A stretch of 64,000 nt of DNA. Origin: Streptomyces sp. ST2-7A. GTDB lineage: Bacteria > Actinomycetota > Actinomycetes > Streptomycetales > Streptomycetaceae. The position numbers and the translations under genes are program-made. Of the stretch, positions 17,992 through 27,657 are shown in pieces. Below the pieces are notes generated by a model, which saw nothing but the letters and a program-made list of their open reading frames with translations, made no database searches and was not told the origin of the DNA. Where the stretch lies: assembly GCF_021390475.1 (NCBI RefSeq), contig NZ_JAJUWS010000016.1, forward strand, positions 57,152 to 121,151, written 5' to 3'. Positions within the stretch are counted from its first letter, which is position 1, and each line of letters opens with the position of its first letter.

Positions 17992-19173
17992 TCAGCGCCC
18001 CGCGGCCATCCGCTGCTCGGCGATCCGGTCCGCGGCGGTCACCGGCGGCACGTCCTCGCGCTCGGCCAACCGGAATATCTCCAGCGTCGTGTCGTGGATC
18101 CGGGCCGCTTGCTTCTTCGCACGTGCGAAGTCGAAACCGCGCAGTTCGTCGGCGACCTGGATCACCCCGCCGGAGTTCACCACGTAGTCCGGCGCGTACA
18201 GCACACCGCGCGCGGCGAGGTCCTTGCCGATCCCCGGGTGGGTCAGCTGGTTGTTGGCCGCGCCGCAGACCACCGAGGCGGTCAGCGCCGGCACCGTCTC
18301 GTCGCTCAGGGCCCCGCCCAGCGCACACGGCGCGTAGACGTCCAGCTGCGGAACGCGGATCAGCTCGTCGGCGTCGGCCACCGCCACCACCTCCGGGTGC
18401 GCGGTGCGGACCCGCTCCACGGTCTCCGGCCGCACGTCGGTGACGAACACCTCCGCCCCCGCCTCCACCAGGTGGTCCACCAACAGGTGCCCGACCTTGC
18501 CGACACCCGCGATCGCCACCCGGCGACCGGCCAGCTCCGCCGTGCCCCAGCGGTACTCGGAGGCGGCCCGCATGCCCTGGAACACACCGAAGGCGGTGAG
18601 CACCGAGGAGTCGCCGGCGCCGCCGTTGTCCGGGGAACGTCCGGTGGCCCAACGGGTCGCCCGGGCCACCACGTCCATGTCCGCGACGTAGGTGCCCACG
18701 TCGCAGGCGGTCACGTACCGGCCGCCCAGGGAGTCCACGAACCGGCCGTAGGCCAGCAGCAGTTCCTCGCTCTTGTCCTGCGCCGGGTCACCGATGATCA
18801 CGGCCTTGCCGCCGCCGTGGGTCAGACCGGCCAGGGCGTTCTTGTAGCTCATCCCGCGGGCCAGGTTCAGGGCGTCGCGCAGCGCGGCGGCCTCCGGGCG
18901 GATCTCGCCGGGGTAGGCGTGGAAACGGGTGCCGCCCAGAGCCGGGCCCAGGGCGGTGGAGTGGATCGCGATGACGGCCCGCAGGCCGCTGTCCCGGTCC
19001 TGGCAGAGCACGACCTGCTCGTGCCCGCCCTCGGTCTGGGAGCGGAAGAGGACGTCGAGCACGTCGACGTCCGGGGTGGTGGGGAGGCCGCCCGTGCCGG
19101 GGGTGTCCGGGATCTCGGGGGTGCCGGGGGTCTGCGCGCCGACGACACTGTCGGCGGGACGTACATCAGCCAC
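17992..19173 (-). CDS. vdh: Valine (branched-chain amino acid) dehydrogenase
   Basis: The enzyme oxidatively deaminates valine and related amino acids with NAD, feeding branched-chain precursors to fatty-acid and polyketide synthesis. The 393-residue product contains the Glu/Leu/Phe/Val dehydrogenase core: THGGGKAVI with its substrate Lys, the segment [14 protein letters not shown], the Rossmann motif [12 protein letters not shown] and [18 protein letters not shown] at 19173 is chosen because AGGAG lies seven bases upstream and the frame before it lacks family similarity. About 35 N-terminal residues before [18 protein letters not shown] are extra compared with S. coelicolor Vdh and are Pro/Gly-rich. 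Confidence 0.93.
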   Translation of the reverse strand: MADVRPADSVVGAQTPGTPEIPDTPGTGGLPTTPDVDVLDVLFRSQTEGGHEQVVLCQDRDSGLRAVIAIHSTALGPALGGTRFHAYPGEIRPEAAALRDALNLARGMSYKNALAGLTHGGGKAVIIGDPAQDKSEELLLAYGRFVDSLGGRYVTACDVGTYVADMDVVARATRWATGRSPDNGGAGDSSVLTAFGVFQGMRAASEYRWGTAELAGRRVAIAGVGKVGHLLVDHLVEAGAEVFVTDVRPETVERVRTAHPEVVAVADADELIRVPQLDVYAPCALGGALSDETVPALTASVVCGAANNQLTHPGIGKDLAARGVLYAPDYVVNSGGVIQVADELRGFDFARAKKQAARIHDTTLEIFRLAEREDVPPVTAADRIAEQRMAAGR

Positions 19174-19472
19174 GGTGGTGACTCCTGTAGGTCGGGAGGA
19201 GATGCCCTCCTGCGGGTGGGGAGGGCCGGTTGTCACGACTGTACGGCGCGTCCTCCCGCCGGGAGGCCACAACTTTGTCACACCGCCGCGAGCCCCGACC
19301 CGCCGCCCGACCGCCGGGAAGGGGTTCCGGACCCCGACCCGGCCGATTCGCGCACTGGCCGGGAGGGGCGGGAGCGGCGATCATGGGGACACCCGGGCCG
19401 GTCGGCGGGCGCGGGGCGCCACGGGCCCCGTCACCGGATCGGCGCGTCGCCGGAGCGGTGAGGAGGGTTCGG

Positions 19473-20303
19473 GTGTCGAAGGTGCCGTACGCGGCCTACC
19501 TGAGGGTGTACGAGCCCCTGACGGCCTTCCCCGAGCCCGAGCGGGCGCACTGGACGGCCTACGCCAAGCGGGACCGCCTTCCCGACGAGCAGGACGAGAT
19601 CCGGCTGGCCCTGGCCGCGACGGTGGCGGTGCCCCCGCGCGCGGCACCGGAGCGGGAGAGCGCCGACGCCTTCGTGACCACCCTCAACGGCGTGCTGTGC
19701 GTGTGTCCGTGGCGCACCCGACTGCGCTCCTGGCTGGCGCTGTCCGAGGTGGACGACTGGATGATGCCGCCCTCGGTGCTGGACGCCGCCCTGCCCCCGG
19801 CCGCCCGCCGACGGGCCGCCGACGCCCGGGACCGCTGGCGGGAGCGGCACCCCGACGCCCGTCCCTGGATCCGCTCGGCGCTGTGGCACGTGCCGGTGCG
19901 GTGGTTCGTCCTCTTCTCCGACGAGGAGCGGTGGTTGACGCCCGCCGCTCCGGGTGGGGCGCCCCGGCTGCGGTACCGCACGCCGATGGCGCAGGCGCGG
20001 CGCCGGGTGGCGCGGGCGTTGCGCACGGTGCGCCGCACGCTGCCGGAGGGACTGTTGGAGGAGGTCCTGGTGGATGTGGGTCGTTGGTTGGAGGAGTTCC
20101 ATCCGCGTTCGTTGGTCGAACTGGACTACGGCGGATTGGTGCATACGATGTCCGCACGGCGGTTGGCCGAGGATCACTCGGCGGCCGACGTGGCCTCGGC
20201 GTTGGACGCGCTGGCGGCCGGGGAGACCGAGCGCGCGGACGCCCTCTACGAGAAGTTGACCGGTCGCTGGTTGGAGATCCGCGAGCGCCAGTTCGCCAAC
20301 TGA
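19473..20303 (+). CDS. Conserved Streptomyces hypothetical protein beside bldC
   Basis: The 276-residue protein begins SKVPYAAYLRVYEPL and is rich in Trp, Arg and Leu, with no membrane segment and no motif that I recognise. A C-terminal helix-rich part (LVELDYGGLVHTM, EDHSAADVASALDALAAGE) is well formed. GTG at 19473 is chosen because GGAGGG lies about seven bases upstream at 19462-19467. The product appears to match the conserved protein that precedes bldC in Streptomyces (SCO4090 by recalled synteny). Function is unknown. Confidence 0.75.
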   Translation: MSKVPYAAYLRVYEPLTAFPEPERAHWTAYAKRDRLPDEQDEIRLALAATVAVPPRAAPERESADAFVTTLNGVLCVCPWRTRLRSWLALSEVDDWMMPPSVLDAALPPAARRRAADARDRWRERHPDARPWIRSALWHVPVRWFVLFSDEERWLTPAAPGGAPRLRYRTPMAQARRRVARALRTVRRTLPEGLLEEVLVDVGRWLEEFHPRSLVELDYGGLVHTMSARRLAEDHSAADVASALDALAAGETERADALYEKLTGRWLEIRERQFAN

Positions 20304-20710
20304 CCGTCGACCGGCGGCCGGTCGGCGGTCGACGGTCGACGGTCCACCCGGGTTCTCCGTTGTGGGTCCCTCCCGGGACGTGTCCGGAGGGATCGGCGGG
20401 TCGGACGGCGGGTCGGACGGCGAGGAGGTCGAACGACCCGGGTCAGGGGTCCCGAATCCCTGGCGGCGCCGTGAAACGTCGTTTTCCGGACATCCTTCAC
20501 GAGGATGTCCGGGAGTCCGGTGGGGTCGGCGTTCGGGGGGACCTCGGGAGGACCTCGGTCCCGGGGGCGAGGTGCGGAGGGCCTGACGGGCGCGGACCTT
20601 CGGGAGTCATCTTCGGGACGAAAGCCCCAAGTTGACCTTAAGGGTGATGGATGGCACGGAAGGTGCCGAGGGGGTGTCTTGCCTTCAAGTACCTTCCTCG
20701 TGTCAAAATA
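20304..20710. other. First part of the long bldC upstream region
   Basis: No gene is supported here. The stretch contains repeated short motifs (CGGTCGACGGTCGACGG near 20326) and a pair of complementary segments, TCCGGACATCC (20489-20499) and GGATGTCCGG (20505-20514), that form a stem with a short loop. Confidence 0.4.
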
Positions 20711-20743
20711 GGACAAGGAGCCCCCTGGGGGCTCCTTCTGTCC
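20711..20743. terminator. Strong hairpin inside the bldC upstream region
   Basis: AAGGAGCCCCC and GGGGGCTCCTT pair with almost no loop, and GGACA/TGTCC can extend the stem. It may end transcription from the preceding gene or act within a long bldC leader, about 320 bases before the bldC start. Confidence 0.55.
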
Positions 20744-21026
20744 GCCCATGGGTGGATGGATGGGTATTGCACTCCTTGGCGGGATTCGTGGGACCTTGGT
20801 GTCGCATGACGGATGGTCACCCGTGGGTAACTGTCCGCTATGGGATGGTCCATCCGGCATCCGCCGAGGTTGGACCCCTCGGAGCGCAATTCCATCGGTT
20901 TGGTCGAGCAGGCTGGACGGATGGTGTAGTTGTAGTGCCGAGGACAAGCCGTTCGTCCTATAACCGACTCGACTCGCCTCACCCGATTTCGGGCAACGCG
21001 GGTCAAGGTGCAGAATTCAAGAGGAA

Positions 21027-21058
21027 AGAACCGTATTGGTTCGGTTCTCTCAAGGAGG
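21027..21058 (+). promoter_or_regulatory. Stem abutting the bldC ribosome-binding site
   Basis: AGAACCG (21027-21033) and CGGTTCT (21042-21048) form a seven-base-pair stem on an eight-base loop ending three bases before the strong ribosome site AAGGAGG (21052-21058). The ATG follows at 21065. The geometry allows translational control, which is inference. Confidence 0.5.
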
Positions 21059-21064
21059 CCGCTC

Positions 21065-21271
21065 ATGACCGCTCGCACCCCTGATGCCGAGCCGCTGTTG
21101 ACCCCGGCGGAGGTTGCCACCATGTTCCGCGTGGACCCCAAAACGGTCACACGCTGGGCGAAGGCGGGCAAGCTGACGTCGATCCGCACGCTCGGTGGGC
21201 ACCGCCGCTATCGCGAGACGGAGGTGCGCGCGCTCCTCGCGGGCATTCCGCAGCAGCGCGGCGAGGCCTGA
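21065..21271 (+). CDS. bldC: Developmental regulator BldC (MerR-type DNA-binding protein)
   Basis: BldC is a small DNA-binding protein that holds Streptomyces in vegetative growth and delays sporulation. The 68-residue product is a lone MerR-like winged helix: LLTPAEVATMFRVDPKTVTRWAK (helix-turn-helix) followed by GGHRRYRETEVRALL. The sequence is essentially the canonical BldC. BldC proteins bind co-operatively to AT-rich direct repeats. ATG is fixed by AAGGAGG six bases upstream. The 761-base upstream gap is long and contains two hairpins. A textbook terminator follows. Confidence 0.97.
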   Translation: MTARTPDAEPLLTPAEVATMFRVDPKTVTRWAKAGKLTSIRTLGGHRRYRETEVRALLAGIPQQRGEA

Positions 21272-21337
21272 GCATCCCGCGCCACGCCCCGGCATCGACC
21301 GGGCGGCGGGGCCCCCACCCCGCACCAGCGCGACCCC

Positions 21338-21369
21338 ATCGCGCCGGACTCCGCCGAGTCCGGCGCGAT
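21338..21369 (+). terminator. Intrinsic terminator of bldC
   Basis: A 14-base-pair perfect stem (ATCGCGCCGGACTC and complement) on a CGCC loop is followed by TTTTC, about 65 bases after the bldC stop. Confidence 0.85.
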
Positions 21370-22209
21370 TTTCATGTGCCCGCACGTCCCGGGAGCGGGT
21401 CGATGGCGGCCCGATAGGGGCGCGACCCCGGACGTCACCGCCGGGGCCGGGCGGGTCGTCCCCATCCGAACGCCCGTCGAAAACCGTGTCGAATTCCTTT
21501 TCCGTGGAGGTGTGGAGGGCGCGGGAACGGGCAGGCGCACTCCCCGCGCGGGAGGAGTCCCGGGCGGCTTCGAGGGCGCGCGACCGGCGCGGTACCGCCC
21601 CTGGCGGGTCGCTCCCGGGGCCGGTGCAATGGCACATATGAAATGTGAGCCCGTGTGAAGCCGGGGATACGGCCCCATCCGTCCGGGAAGTTCCGTGACT
21701 CCCGTCACATCGGGAGTCCCTTGCGGCCCGTGATGATCTTGAGGTAGTGAATGGCGCCCACGGCGTTCCCCGTTGTCCCGTCCGGCGCCGCCTCCTCGCC
21801 CCGGCGGGGAAGGCGCTCGTGCCGTCGGGCGGTCGCCGGTCGGCCGGCACGGTCCGAATCCGGCCGTCCTCGGATCGGGGGGACCCGCCCTTTCGAGGTC
21901 GATCGGGGGTCGATTCGATGCCCCGTCACCGGACCGCATACCCGGCAGGGTACTCCTCATGCCCGCGAATGGAACCCGATCCTCCGGATCCGCGATCCCC
22001 CCGCCGGGCGGGTACGACGACGGCCGGAGTGACGCCCGGCCGGTGTTCGGGTGCCGTTCGGGACGGCGACGGCGTCAGGTCGGGCCGAACAGCCGATCCG
22101 AGGCGGTGGGACAGCCGTTTCCGCCCATCGGGACGGGCGGACCACGGGTGGGCGCGGACGTGGGCGACCGCCTGTGCCGGGCACTGCCGTGGACGAGGAC
22201 CGGATGTGA
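21370..22209. other. Gene-poor stretch between bldC and the decayed regulator
   Basis: No intact gene is supported. A minus-strand peptide ending VGAIHYLKIITGRKGLPM (about 21705-21760) has unusually protein-like composition and may be a fragment, but its family is not recognised. The rest may include the broken N-terminal part of the PucR-like pseudogene. Confidence 0.35.
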
Positions 22210-22520
22210 GGTCGCGGCCCGGGGGTCCCGGCGCCCCTCGCACAGGTACCCCGGGACACCGCACGGGACAACGACGACGTGGCCGTGATCGGCCCGCATC
22301 GCCGGCAACCCGGACGACCTGGAGACCCTGGACGCCTACTGCGCCACCGGCTCCCTGCGCCGGGTCGCCGACCTTCTCCGCCTCCACCACAGCAGCGTCG
22401 CCCGCCGACTCGAACGGATCGCGAGGACCCCGGGCATCGAACCCACCGAATCCACCGGATCGGTGCGGGCCACCCTCGTCCTCACCACATGGCGGCTGCT
22501 CGACGACCGGGGAAGTCCTG
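22210..22520 (+). pseudogene. Decayed PucR/CdaR-type helix-turn-helix regulator (C-terminal fragment, frameshifted)
   Basis: The fragment reads PLAQVPRDTARDNDDVAVI in one frame and then, after one extra base at about 22291, ARIAGNPDDLETLDAYCATG, SLRRVADLLRLHHSSVARRL and TLVLTTWRLLDD in the next. This is the C-terminal HTH of the PucR/CdaR family of transcriptional regulators, well conserved in Streptomyces. A stop codon at 22207 and the absence of recognisable N-terminal domains show that the gene is broken. Downstream it dissolves into the tandem repeats before tRNA-Asp. Confidence 0.7.
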
Positions 22521-22656
22521 TCCCGCCACCGGGACGAGGACTCGACAGGACGGGGCGGAGCCCCTCGGTGGCCGGCATCCGCCGGGCCTTCGCCGAGCAC
22601 GAGAGGACCCGGGCGTATCGAATGACGCGGGCCGCGCGGTCCCTTCGGACCCACGG

Positions 22657-22704
22657 GCGCCGGGACACACGAGCGCCGGGACACACGAGCGCCGGGACAC
22701 ACGA
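22657..22704. repeat. Three perfect 16-base tandem repeats
   Basis: The unit GCGCCGGGACACACGA occurs three times without mismatch, immediately beyond the tRNA-Asp terminator. No spacer structure suggests CRISPR. Confidence 0.9.
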
Positions 22705-22705
22705 A

Positions 22706-22737
22706 AGCGGCGGACCATCTGGGGATGATCCGCCGCT
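22706..22737 (-). terminator. tRNA-Asp terminator
   Basis: AGCGGCGGA pairs with TCCGCCGCT, and an inner ATC/GAT pair closes the loop. On the minus strand the stem is followed by TTTCGTG. It lies six bases after the end of tRNA-Asp. Confidence 0.7.
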
Positions 22738-22742
22738 CACCG

Positions 22743-22817
22743 CGGTCCTGACGGGATTTGAACCCGCGGCCTCCACCTTGACAGGGTGGCGAGCACTCCA
22801 AACTGCTCCACAGGACC
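22743..22817 (-). tRNA. tRNA-Asp (anticodon GTC)
   Basis: The minus strand gives acceptor GGTCCTG/CAGGACC, anticodon stem CCACC/GGTGG around CTGTCAA, and T arm GCGGGTTCAAATCCCGT, 75 bases in all with discriminator G. The anticodon GTC reads Asp codons. The gene is identical to the copy at 28966-29040. Confidence 0.95.
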
Positions 22818-22833
22818 TCGCTTGCGAGACGTG

Positions 22834-22864
22834 ACTCTACCCCGGGCGGGACCCCGGGAGCCAA
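22834..22864 (-). promoter_or_regulatory. Predicted tRNA-Asp promoter
   Basis: On the minus strand TTGGCT (22864-22859) and TAGAGT (22839-22834) are 19 bases apart, ending 16 bases before the tRNA 5' end. Confidence 0.45.
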
Positions 22865-22986
22865 CTCACCGAAGGTGACCGGGCGGGGACGCACACCGTC
22901 CCTCCGTCGGCCGATCGGCGCCGGTCACCGGCCCCCTCCGGCGCGCGCCGCCGACCCGGGGTCGTGAGCCCGCGCCGGGCCCCGGC

Positions 22987-25900
22987 TCACGGCGTCGCCG
23001 CCTCCACCGCTCTGAGGATCCGCTTGTCCGACACCGGCCGTGCGGTCCCCAGCGCGTGCGCGAAGTAGCTCACCCGCAGCTCCTCGATCATCCAGCGGAT
23101 CTCCCGCACCTCCTCCGGCACCGGCCGGCCCTCCGGGAACCGTGCCCGCAACCGCGCGTGCTCCGCCAGCATCTCCCGCACCTTCGCCATCCGGGCGCGG
23201 TCCCGTTCCGCCTGGTGCGGCATCTGCTGCAACCGCCGGTCCACCGCCATCAGGTACCGCATCAGGTCCGGCAGCCGCCGCACACCGTGCCGGGTGACGA
23301 ACCCCGGCGGCGTCAACCACGCCAACTGCTCGCGGACATCGGCCACCGCCGGCGCCAGCACCGGGCTGCGCACCCCCGACAGCCGCCGCTCGCACGCCTG
23401 CAGCGCGGTCAGTACCTCGCGCACCCGCCCGACCACCCGCAGGGTCAGGTCCGTGATCTCCGCCCGCACCGCGTCGAACAGCTTGGTGAACCCCGCCTCG
23501 TCCCTGGCCGGGCCGCCGTGTGCCGCGATCAGCCGATCCGCCGCCGCCGAGACGCAGTCCGCGAGCAGTGCCTGGACGTCCCCGTGCGGGGAGGAGGCCA
23601 GCGCCAGCTTCGCCGTGTTGTCCAGCTTCCGGGTCACGAACCGCGCCGGGTCCGAGGGCAGCCGCAGCAGCAGCAGTCGTCGCGTCCCGGCCCACATCGC
23701 CTCGGCGGCCTCCGCCTCCGTGTCGTACAGCCGCACACCGACCGAGGCGCCCTCGTCGGCCAGCGCGGGATACGCCCGCACCGGCTGCCCGCCGCGCCGC
23801 GTCTCCACGACCCTCGGCAACTCCCCGACGCTCCACGAGGTCAGCCCGGTGCGCCGTTCGATCGTCGGGCCGGCGGCGTCCACCGCACCGCCCGCCCCGC
23901 CCCCGCCGGCCGTGGCCCCGCCGGCCCCATCGGCGCGCCCCTTCCGGGCCGGGCCGGTGACCGGGGTGCCCTCGAAAGCCCGGTCCACCGCCTCCCGGGC
24001 CCGGGAGCGCAGACGGTCGCGCAACGACTCCAGATCCTTGTCCTCCGCGATACCCCGGCCGGCGTCCCGACCGGCCGGACCCGACCGGTTCCGGCCGCGC
24101 CCCCGGCCCCCGCCGGAACCGCCGGCCGGCTCGTCCACCACCCGGAAGGTGATCCGCAGGTGGTCCGGGACGTTCCCCGGGGTGAAGTCCGACGGTTCGA
24201 TCTCCGCGCCGGTGAGCCGGCGCAACCCCCGCGCCAGCGCCTCCACCAGCGGCACCGATCCCGGTTCCGGGCACTCCTGTGCCAGGAACCGCCGCGCCAC
24301 GTCCGGCGCCGGCACGCAGCGCCGCCGCAGTGGCTTGGGCAGGGTGCGGATCAGCTCCGTCACCACCTGCTCCCGCAGCCCCGGGATCTGCCAGTCGAAG
24401 CCCTCCGCCGTCACCTGGTTGAGCACCGCGAGCGGCACGTGCACGGTCACGCCGTCGGCGTCCGCGCCCGGCTCGAACTGGTAGGTCACCCGCAGCCGCA
24501 ACCGGTCCTGCCGCCAGACGTCCGGGTAGTCCTCACGGGTGATGTCCGCGGCCCGCTCGTTGACCAGCATCGACTTCTCGAAGCCCAGCAGGTCCGGCGC
24601 CTCGACGCGTTCGCGTTTCCACCACGAGTCGAAGTGCGCCCCCGACACCACGTGTTCGGGCACCCGCTGGTCGTAGAAGTCGAAGAGTGTCTCGTCGTCC
24701 ACCAGGATGTCGCGGCGCCGCGCCCGGTGCTCCAGCTCCTCCACCTCGTCCAGCAGCTTCCGGTTCTCCCGGAAGAACTCGTGGTGGGTGCGCCAGTCGC
24801 CCTCCACCAGGGCGTGCCGGATGAACAGCTCCCGACAGGTCTCCGGGTCGATCCGCCCGTAGTTGACCTTGCGATTCGCCACCAGCGGCACCCCGTACAG
24901 GGTGACCCGCTCGTACGCCATCACCGCCGCCTGCTTCTGCTCCCAGTGCGGCTCGCTGTACGTCCGCTTCACCAGGTGTTCGGCCAGCGGCTCCACCCAC
25001 TCCGGCTCGATCCGCGCGTTCACCCGCGCCCACAACCGGGAGGTCTCCACCAGCTCGGCCGACATCACCCACCGCGGCGGCTTGCGGAACAGCGCCGACC
25101 CCGGGAACACCGCGAACCGCGCCCCCCGCGCGCCCAGGTACTCCTGCTTCTCGGTGTCCTTCAGACCGATGTGCGACAGCAACCCGGCCAGCAGCGACTG
25201 ATGGATCCGATCCGGGTCCGCCGTCGGGTTCCCGTTCTCCCCGGCCCCGATCCCCATCTGCTTGATCACCGAGCGCAACTGGCCCACGATGTCCTGCCAC
25301 TCGCGTATCCGCAGCCAGTTCAGGAACTCGTCGCGGCACATCCGGCGGAACGCCGAGGAGGACAGCTCCCGCTGTTGCTCGCGCACGTACTCCCACAGGT
25401 TCCACAGCGCCAGGAAGTCCGAGTGCTCCGCCGGCCCCTCCCGGAACCGCCGGTGCTTCGCGTCCGACTGCTGCTGGAACTCCGCCGGCCGCTCGCGCGG
25501 ATCCTGGATCGACAGCGCCGCCACGATCACCAGCACCTCGCGCACGCAACCGTTGCGCTCGGCCTCCAACACCATCCGCGCCAGCCGCGGGTCCACCGGC
25601 AGCTGCGCCAGCCGGCGCCCGGTCTCCGTCAGCCGCTTGCGCGGGTCCTTGTGCGAGGTGTCCAGCGCGTGCAGCTCCTCCAGCAGCTGCACACCCGCCC
25701 GCACACTGCGGTGGTCCGGCGGATCGATGAACGGGAACCGCTCGATCTCGCCCAGCCCCGCCGCGTTCATCTGCAGGATCACCGACGCCAGGTTGGTGCG
25801 CAGGATCTCCGGGTCGGTGAACTCCGGTCGGGACGCGAAGTCCTCCTCCGAGTACAGCCGGATACAGACGCCGTCGCTGGTGCGCCCGCACCGCCCCTTG

Positions 25901-27363
25901 CGCTGGTTGGCACTCGCCTGCGAGACCGGCTCGATCGGCAGCCGCTGCACCTTGGTGCGGTGGCTGTAGCGGGAGATCCGCGCGAAGCCGGGATCGATGA
26001 CGTACTTGATGCCCGGCACGGTCAGCGAGGTCTCCGCCACGTTCGTGGCCAGCACCACCCGGCGGCCCGAGTGGCGCTGGAAGACCCGCTGCTGCTCGGC
26101 GTGGCTCAGCCTCGCGTACAGCGGCAGCACCTCCACCGCCCCGGCACCCGCCGGTCGGCCGCCCCCGCCGCCGGGGGTCAGGTGCTTGGTCAGCGCGTCG
26201 GCGGTGTCCCGGATCTCCCGCTCACCGGAGAGGAAGACCAGGATGTCGCCCGGACCCTCCGCGCACAGCTCGTCCACCGCGTCCCGGATCGCGGTGACCT
26301 GGTCCCGCTCCTCGGCCCGGCCGGCCGGGCCGTCGTCGTCCTCCCCGTCGTCGGTCCGGCTGCCGCCGGGGCGCTCCTCCAGCAGCGGCCGGTACCGCAC
26401 CTCCACCGGATACGTGCGTCCCGACACCTCCACGATCGGCGCCTCCCCGCCCTCCGGGGAACGGAAGTGCCGGGCGAAGCGCTCCGGGTCGATCGTCGCC
26501 GAGGTGATGATCACCTTCAGGTCCGGGCGACGCGGCAGGAGCTGCGCGAGGTAGCCGAGCAGGAAGTCGATGTTCAGGGACCGCTCGTGCGCCTCGTCGA
26601 TGATGATCGTGTCGTACTGCCGCAGCTCCCGGTCGTGCTGGACCTCGGCCAGCAGGATGCCGTCCGTCATCAGCTTGACCATGGTGTTCGGGCCGACCTG
26701 GTCGGTGAAGCGGACCTTCCAGCCGACCGTCTCGCCCAGCGGGGTGTTCAACTCGTCCGCGACCCGCTGCGCCACCGTGCGGGCCGCGATCCGACGCGGC
26801 TGGGTGTGACCGATCAGACCCCGCAGGCCCCGGCCCAGCTCCATGCAGATCTTCGGCAGCTGGGTCGTCTTGCCCGACCCCGTCTCACCGGCGACGATCA
26901 CCACCTGGTGATCCCGGATCGCCTCCCGGATCACCTCGCGGCGGCGACTGACCGGTAGCTCCTCCGGATAGCGGATCTCCGGCACGGAGGCGCGCCGCAG
27001 CTCCAGGCGCAGCTCCGCCTCCTCCGCGGCGGCGGCGATCTCCGCCAGCACGGCCGCCCGGGCGGCGGGCTTGCGCACCCGGCGCGCGCCCTCCAGACGA
27101 CGCCCCAGCCGCTGCTGGTCCCGGGGCATCAGGGCGCGCAGCCGCTCCGCCAGCTCGGCGAAGCCGGGGGCGGAGGGGGCGCCGGGGTCCGTGGGAGACG
27201 TGTCGGCGGGGGAACCACCGGTGGATGCCTTGTCGGCGGCACCGGTTCCGATGGTGTCGGAACCGGCGGGGGAGGCGGGGGCCTCGGCGGGGGTGCCGTC
27301 GCCGGGCGCACCGGTGGTGCCGGGGGCGGGGGACGGCGCGGGGGAGGAAGCGTGAGTGGACAT
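22987..27363 (-). CDS. hrpA: HrpA-family DEAH-box ATP-dependent RNA helicase
   Basis: The 1458-residue protein is a full-length bacterial HrpA. A Gly/Pro/Ser-rich N-terminus of about 70 residues precedes a helicase core with Walker A AGETGSGKTTQL, IIIDEAHERSLN (DEAH), VIITSATID, and motif VI QRKGRCGRTSDG. HA2/OB-fold regions and the long HrpA-specific C-terminal domain follow. Members unwind RNA or RNA-protein complexes and have been linked to mRNA maturation and ribosome quality control. ATG at 27363 is chosen since the Ser/Thr/Ala-rich start matches relatives and G-rich sequence precedes it. It is a single-gene unit on the minus strand. Confidence 0.95.
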   Translation of the reverse strand: MSTHASSPAPSPAPGTTGAPGDGTPAEAPASPAGSDTIGTGAADKASTGGSPADTSPTDPGAPSAPGFAELAERLRALMPRDQQRLGRRLEGARRVRKPAARAAVLAEIAAAAEEAELRLELRRASVPEIRYPEELPVSRRREVIREAIRDHQVVIVAGETGSGKTTQLPKICMELGRGLRGLIGHTQPRRIAARTVAQRVADELNTPLGETVGWKVRFTDQVGPNTMVKLMTDGILLAEVQHDRELRQYDTIIIDEAHERSLNIDFLLGYLAQLLPRRPDLKVIITSATIDPERFARHFRSPEGGEAPIVEVSGRTYPVEVRYRPLLEERPGGSRTDDGEDDDGPAGRAEERDQVTAIRDAVDELCAEGPGDILVFLSGEREIRDTADALTKHLTPGGGGGRPAGAGAVEVLPLYARLSHAEQQRVFQRHSGRRVVLATNVAETSLTVPGIKYVIDPGFARISRYSHRTKVQRLPIEPVSQASANQRKGRCGRTSDGVCIRLYSEEDFASRPEFTDPEILRTNLASVILQMNAAGLGEIERFPFIDPPDHRSVRAGVQLLEELHALDTSHKDPRKRLTETGRRLAQLPVDPRLARMVLEAERNGCVREVLVIVAALSIQDPRERPAEFQQQSDAKHRRFREGPAEHSDFLALWNLWEYVREQQRELSSSAFRRMCRDEFLNWLRIREWQDIVGQLRSVIKQMGIGAGENGNPTADPDRIHQSLLAGLLSHIGLKDTEKQEYLGARGARFAVFPGSALFRKPPRWVMSAELVETSRLWARVNARIEPEWVEPLAEHLVKRTYSEPHWEQKQAAVMAYERVTLYGVPLVANRKVNYGRIDPETCRELFIRHALVEGDWRTHHEFFRENRKLLDEVEELEHRARRRDILVDDETLFDFYDQRVPEHVVSGAHFDSWWKRERVEAPDLLGFEKSMLVNERAADITREDYPDVWRQDRLRLRVTYQFEPGADADGVTVHVPLAVLNQVTAEGFDWQIPGLREQVVTELIRTLPKPLRRRCVPAPDVARRFLAQECPEPGSVPLVEALARGLRRLTGAEIEPSDFTPGNVPDHLRITFRVVDEPAGGSGGGRGRGRNRSGPAGRDAGRGIAEDKDLESLRDRLRSRAREAVDRAFEGTPVTGPARKGRADGAGGATAGGGGAGGAVDAAGPTIERRTGLTSWSVGELPRVVETRRGGQPVRAYPALADEGASVGVRLYDTEAEAAEAMWAGTRRLLLLRLPSDPARFVTRKLDNTAKLALASSPHGDVQALLADCVSAAADRLIAAHGGPARDEAGFTKLFDAVRAEITDLTLRVVGRVREVLTALQACERRLSGVRSPVLAPAVADVREQLAWLTPPGFVTRHGVRRLPDLMRYLMAVDRRLQQMPHQAERDRARMAKVREMLAEHARLRARFPEGRPVPEEVREIRWMIEELRVSYFAHALGTARPVSDKRILRAVEAATP

Positions 27364-27657
27364 ACCGCCCCCCAGCGTCTCACCCCCCACCCGCCCCCGG
27401 CCAACCCATATCGGCGGGTCCTCCCGGGTTTCCCACCGGTTCACGGCCGGATGTGCGCCGGGGCACGAGCCCCGGCTCGATCCCGGTGACCGCGCGCGAG
27501 TGGACTCCGCGACCGCTCCGCCCCGCGTGACGCCGCCCTGCTCCGCCGGCAAAGGGATTGAGTGTGCGTTCGATCGGGGCGCGGGGAGCGTGGCCGGATC
27601 CACGGAACTCCGTCACGGCTCCGGGAACGGCGCGAGGCTCTGGGCGTGGCAGTGGAC

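Noticed and set aside
21705..21929. Minus-strand 74-codon frame ending VGAIHYLKIITGRKGLPM
   Set aside because: The C-terminus looks protein-like, but the N-terminal part is composition-driven and no family or ribosome site supports it.
22657..22704. CRISPR-like array
   Set aside because: The three 16-base units abut without spacers and there are no cas genes.
23056..26958. Very long open frame (about 1300 codons) antisense to hrpA
   Set aside because: It is a composition shadow: Arg/His/Pro/Gln-rich translation without motifs, opposite a clear helicase gene.
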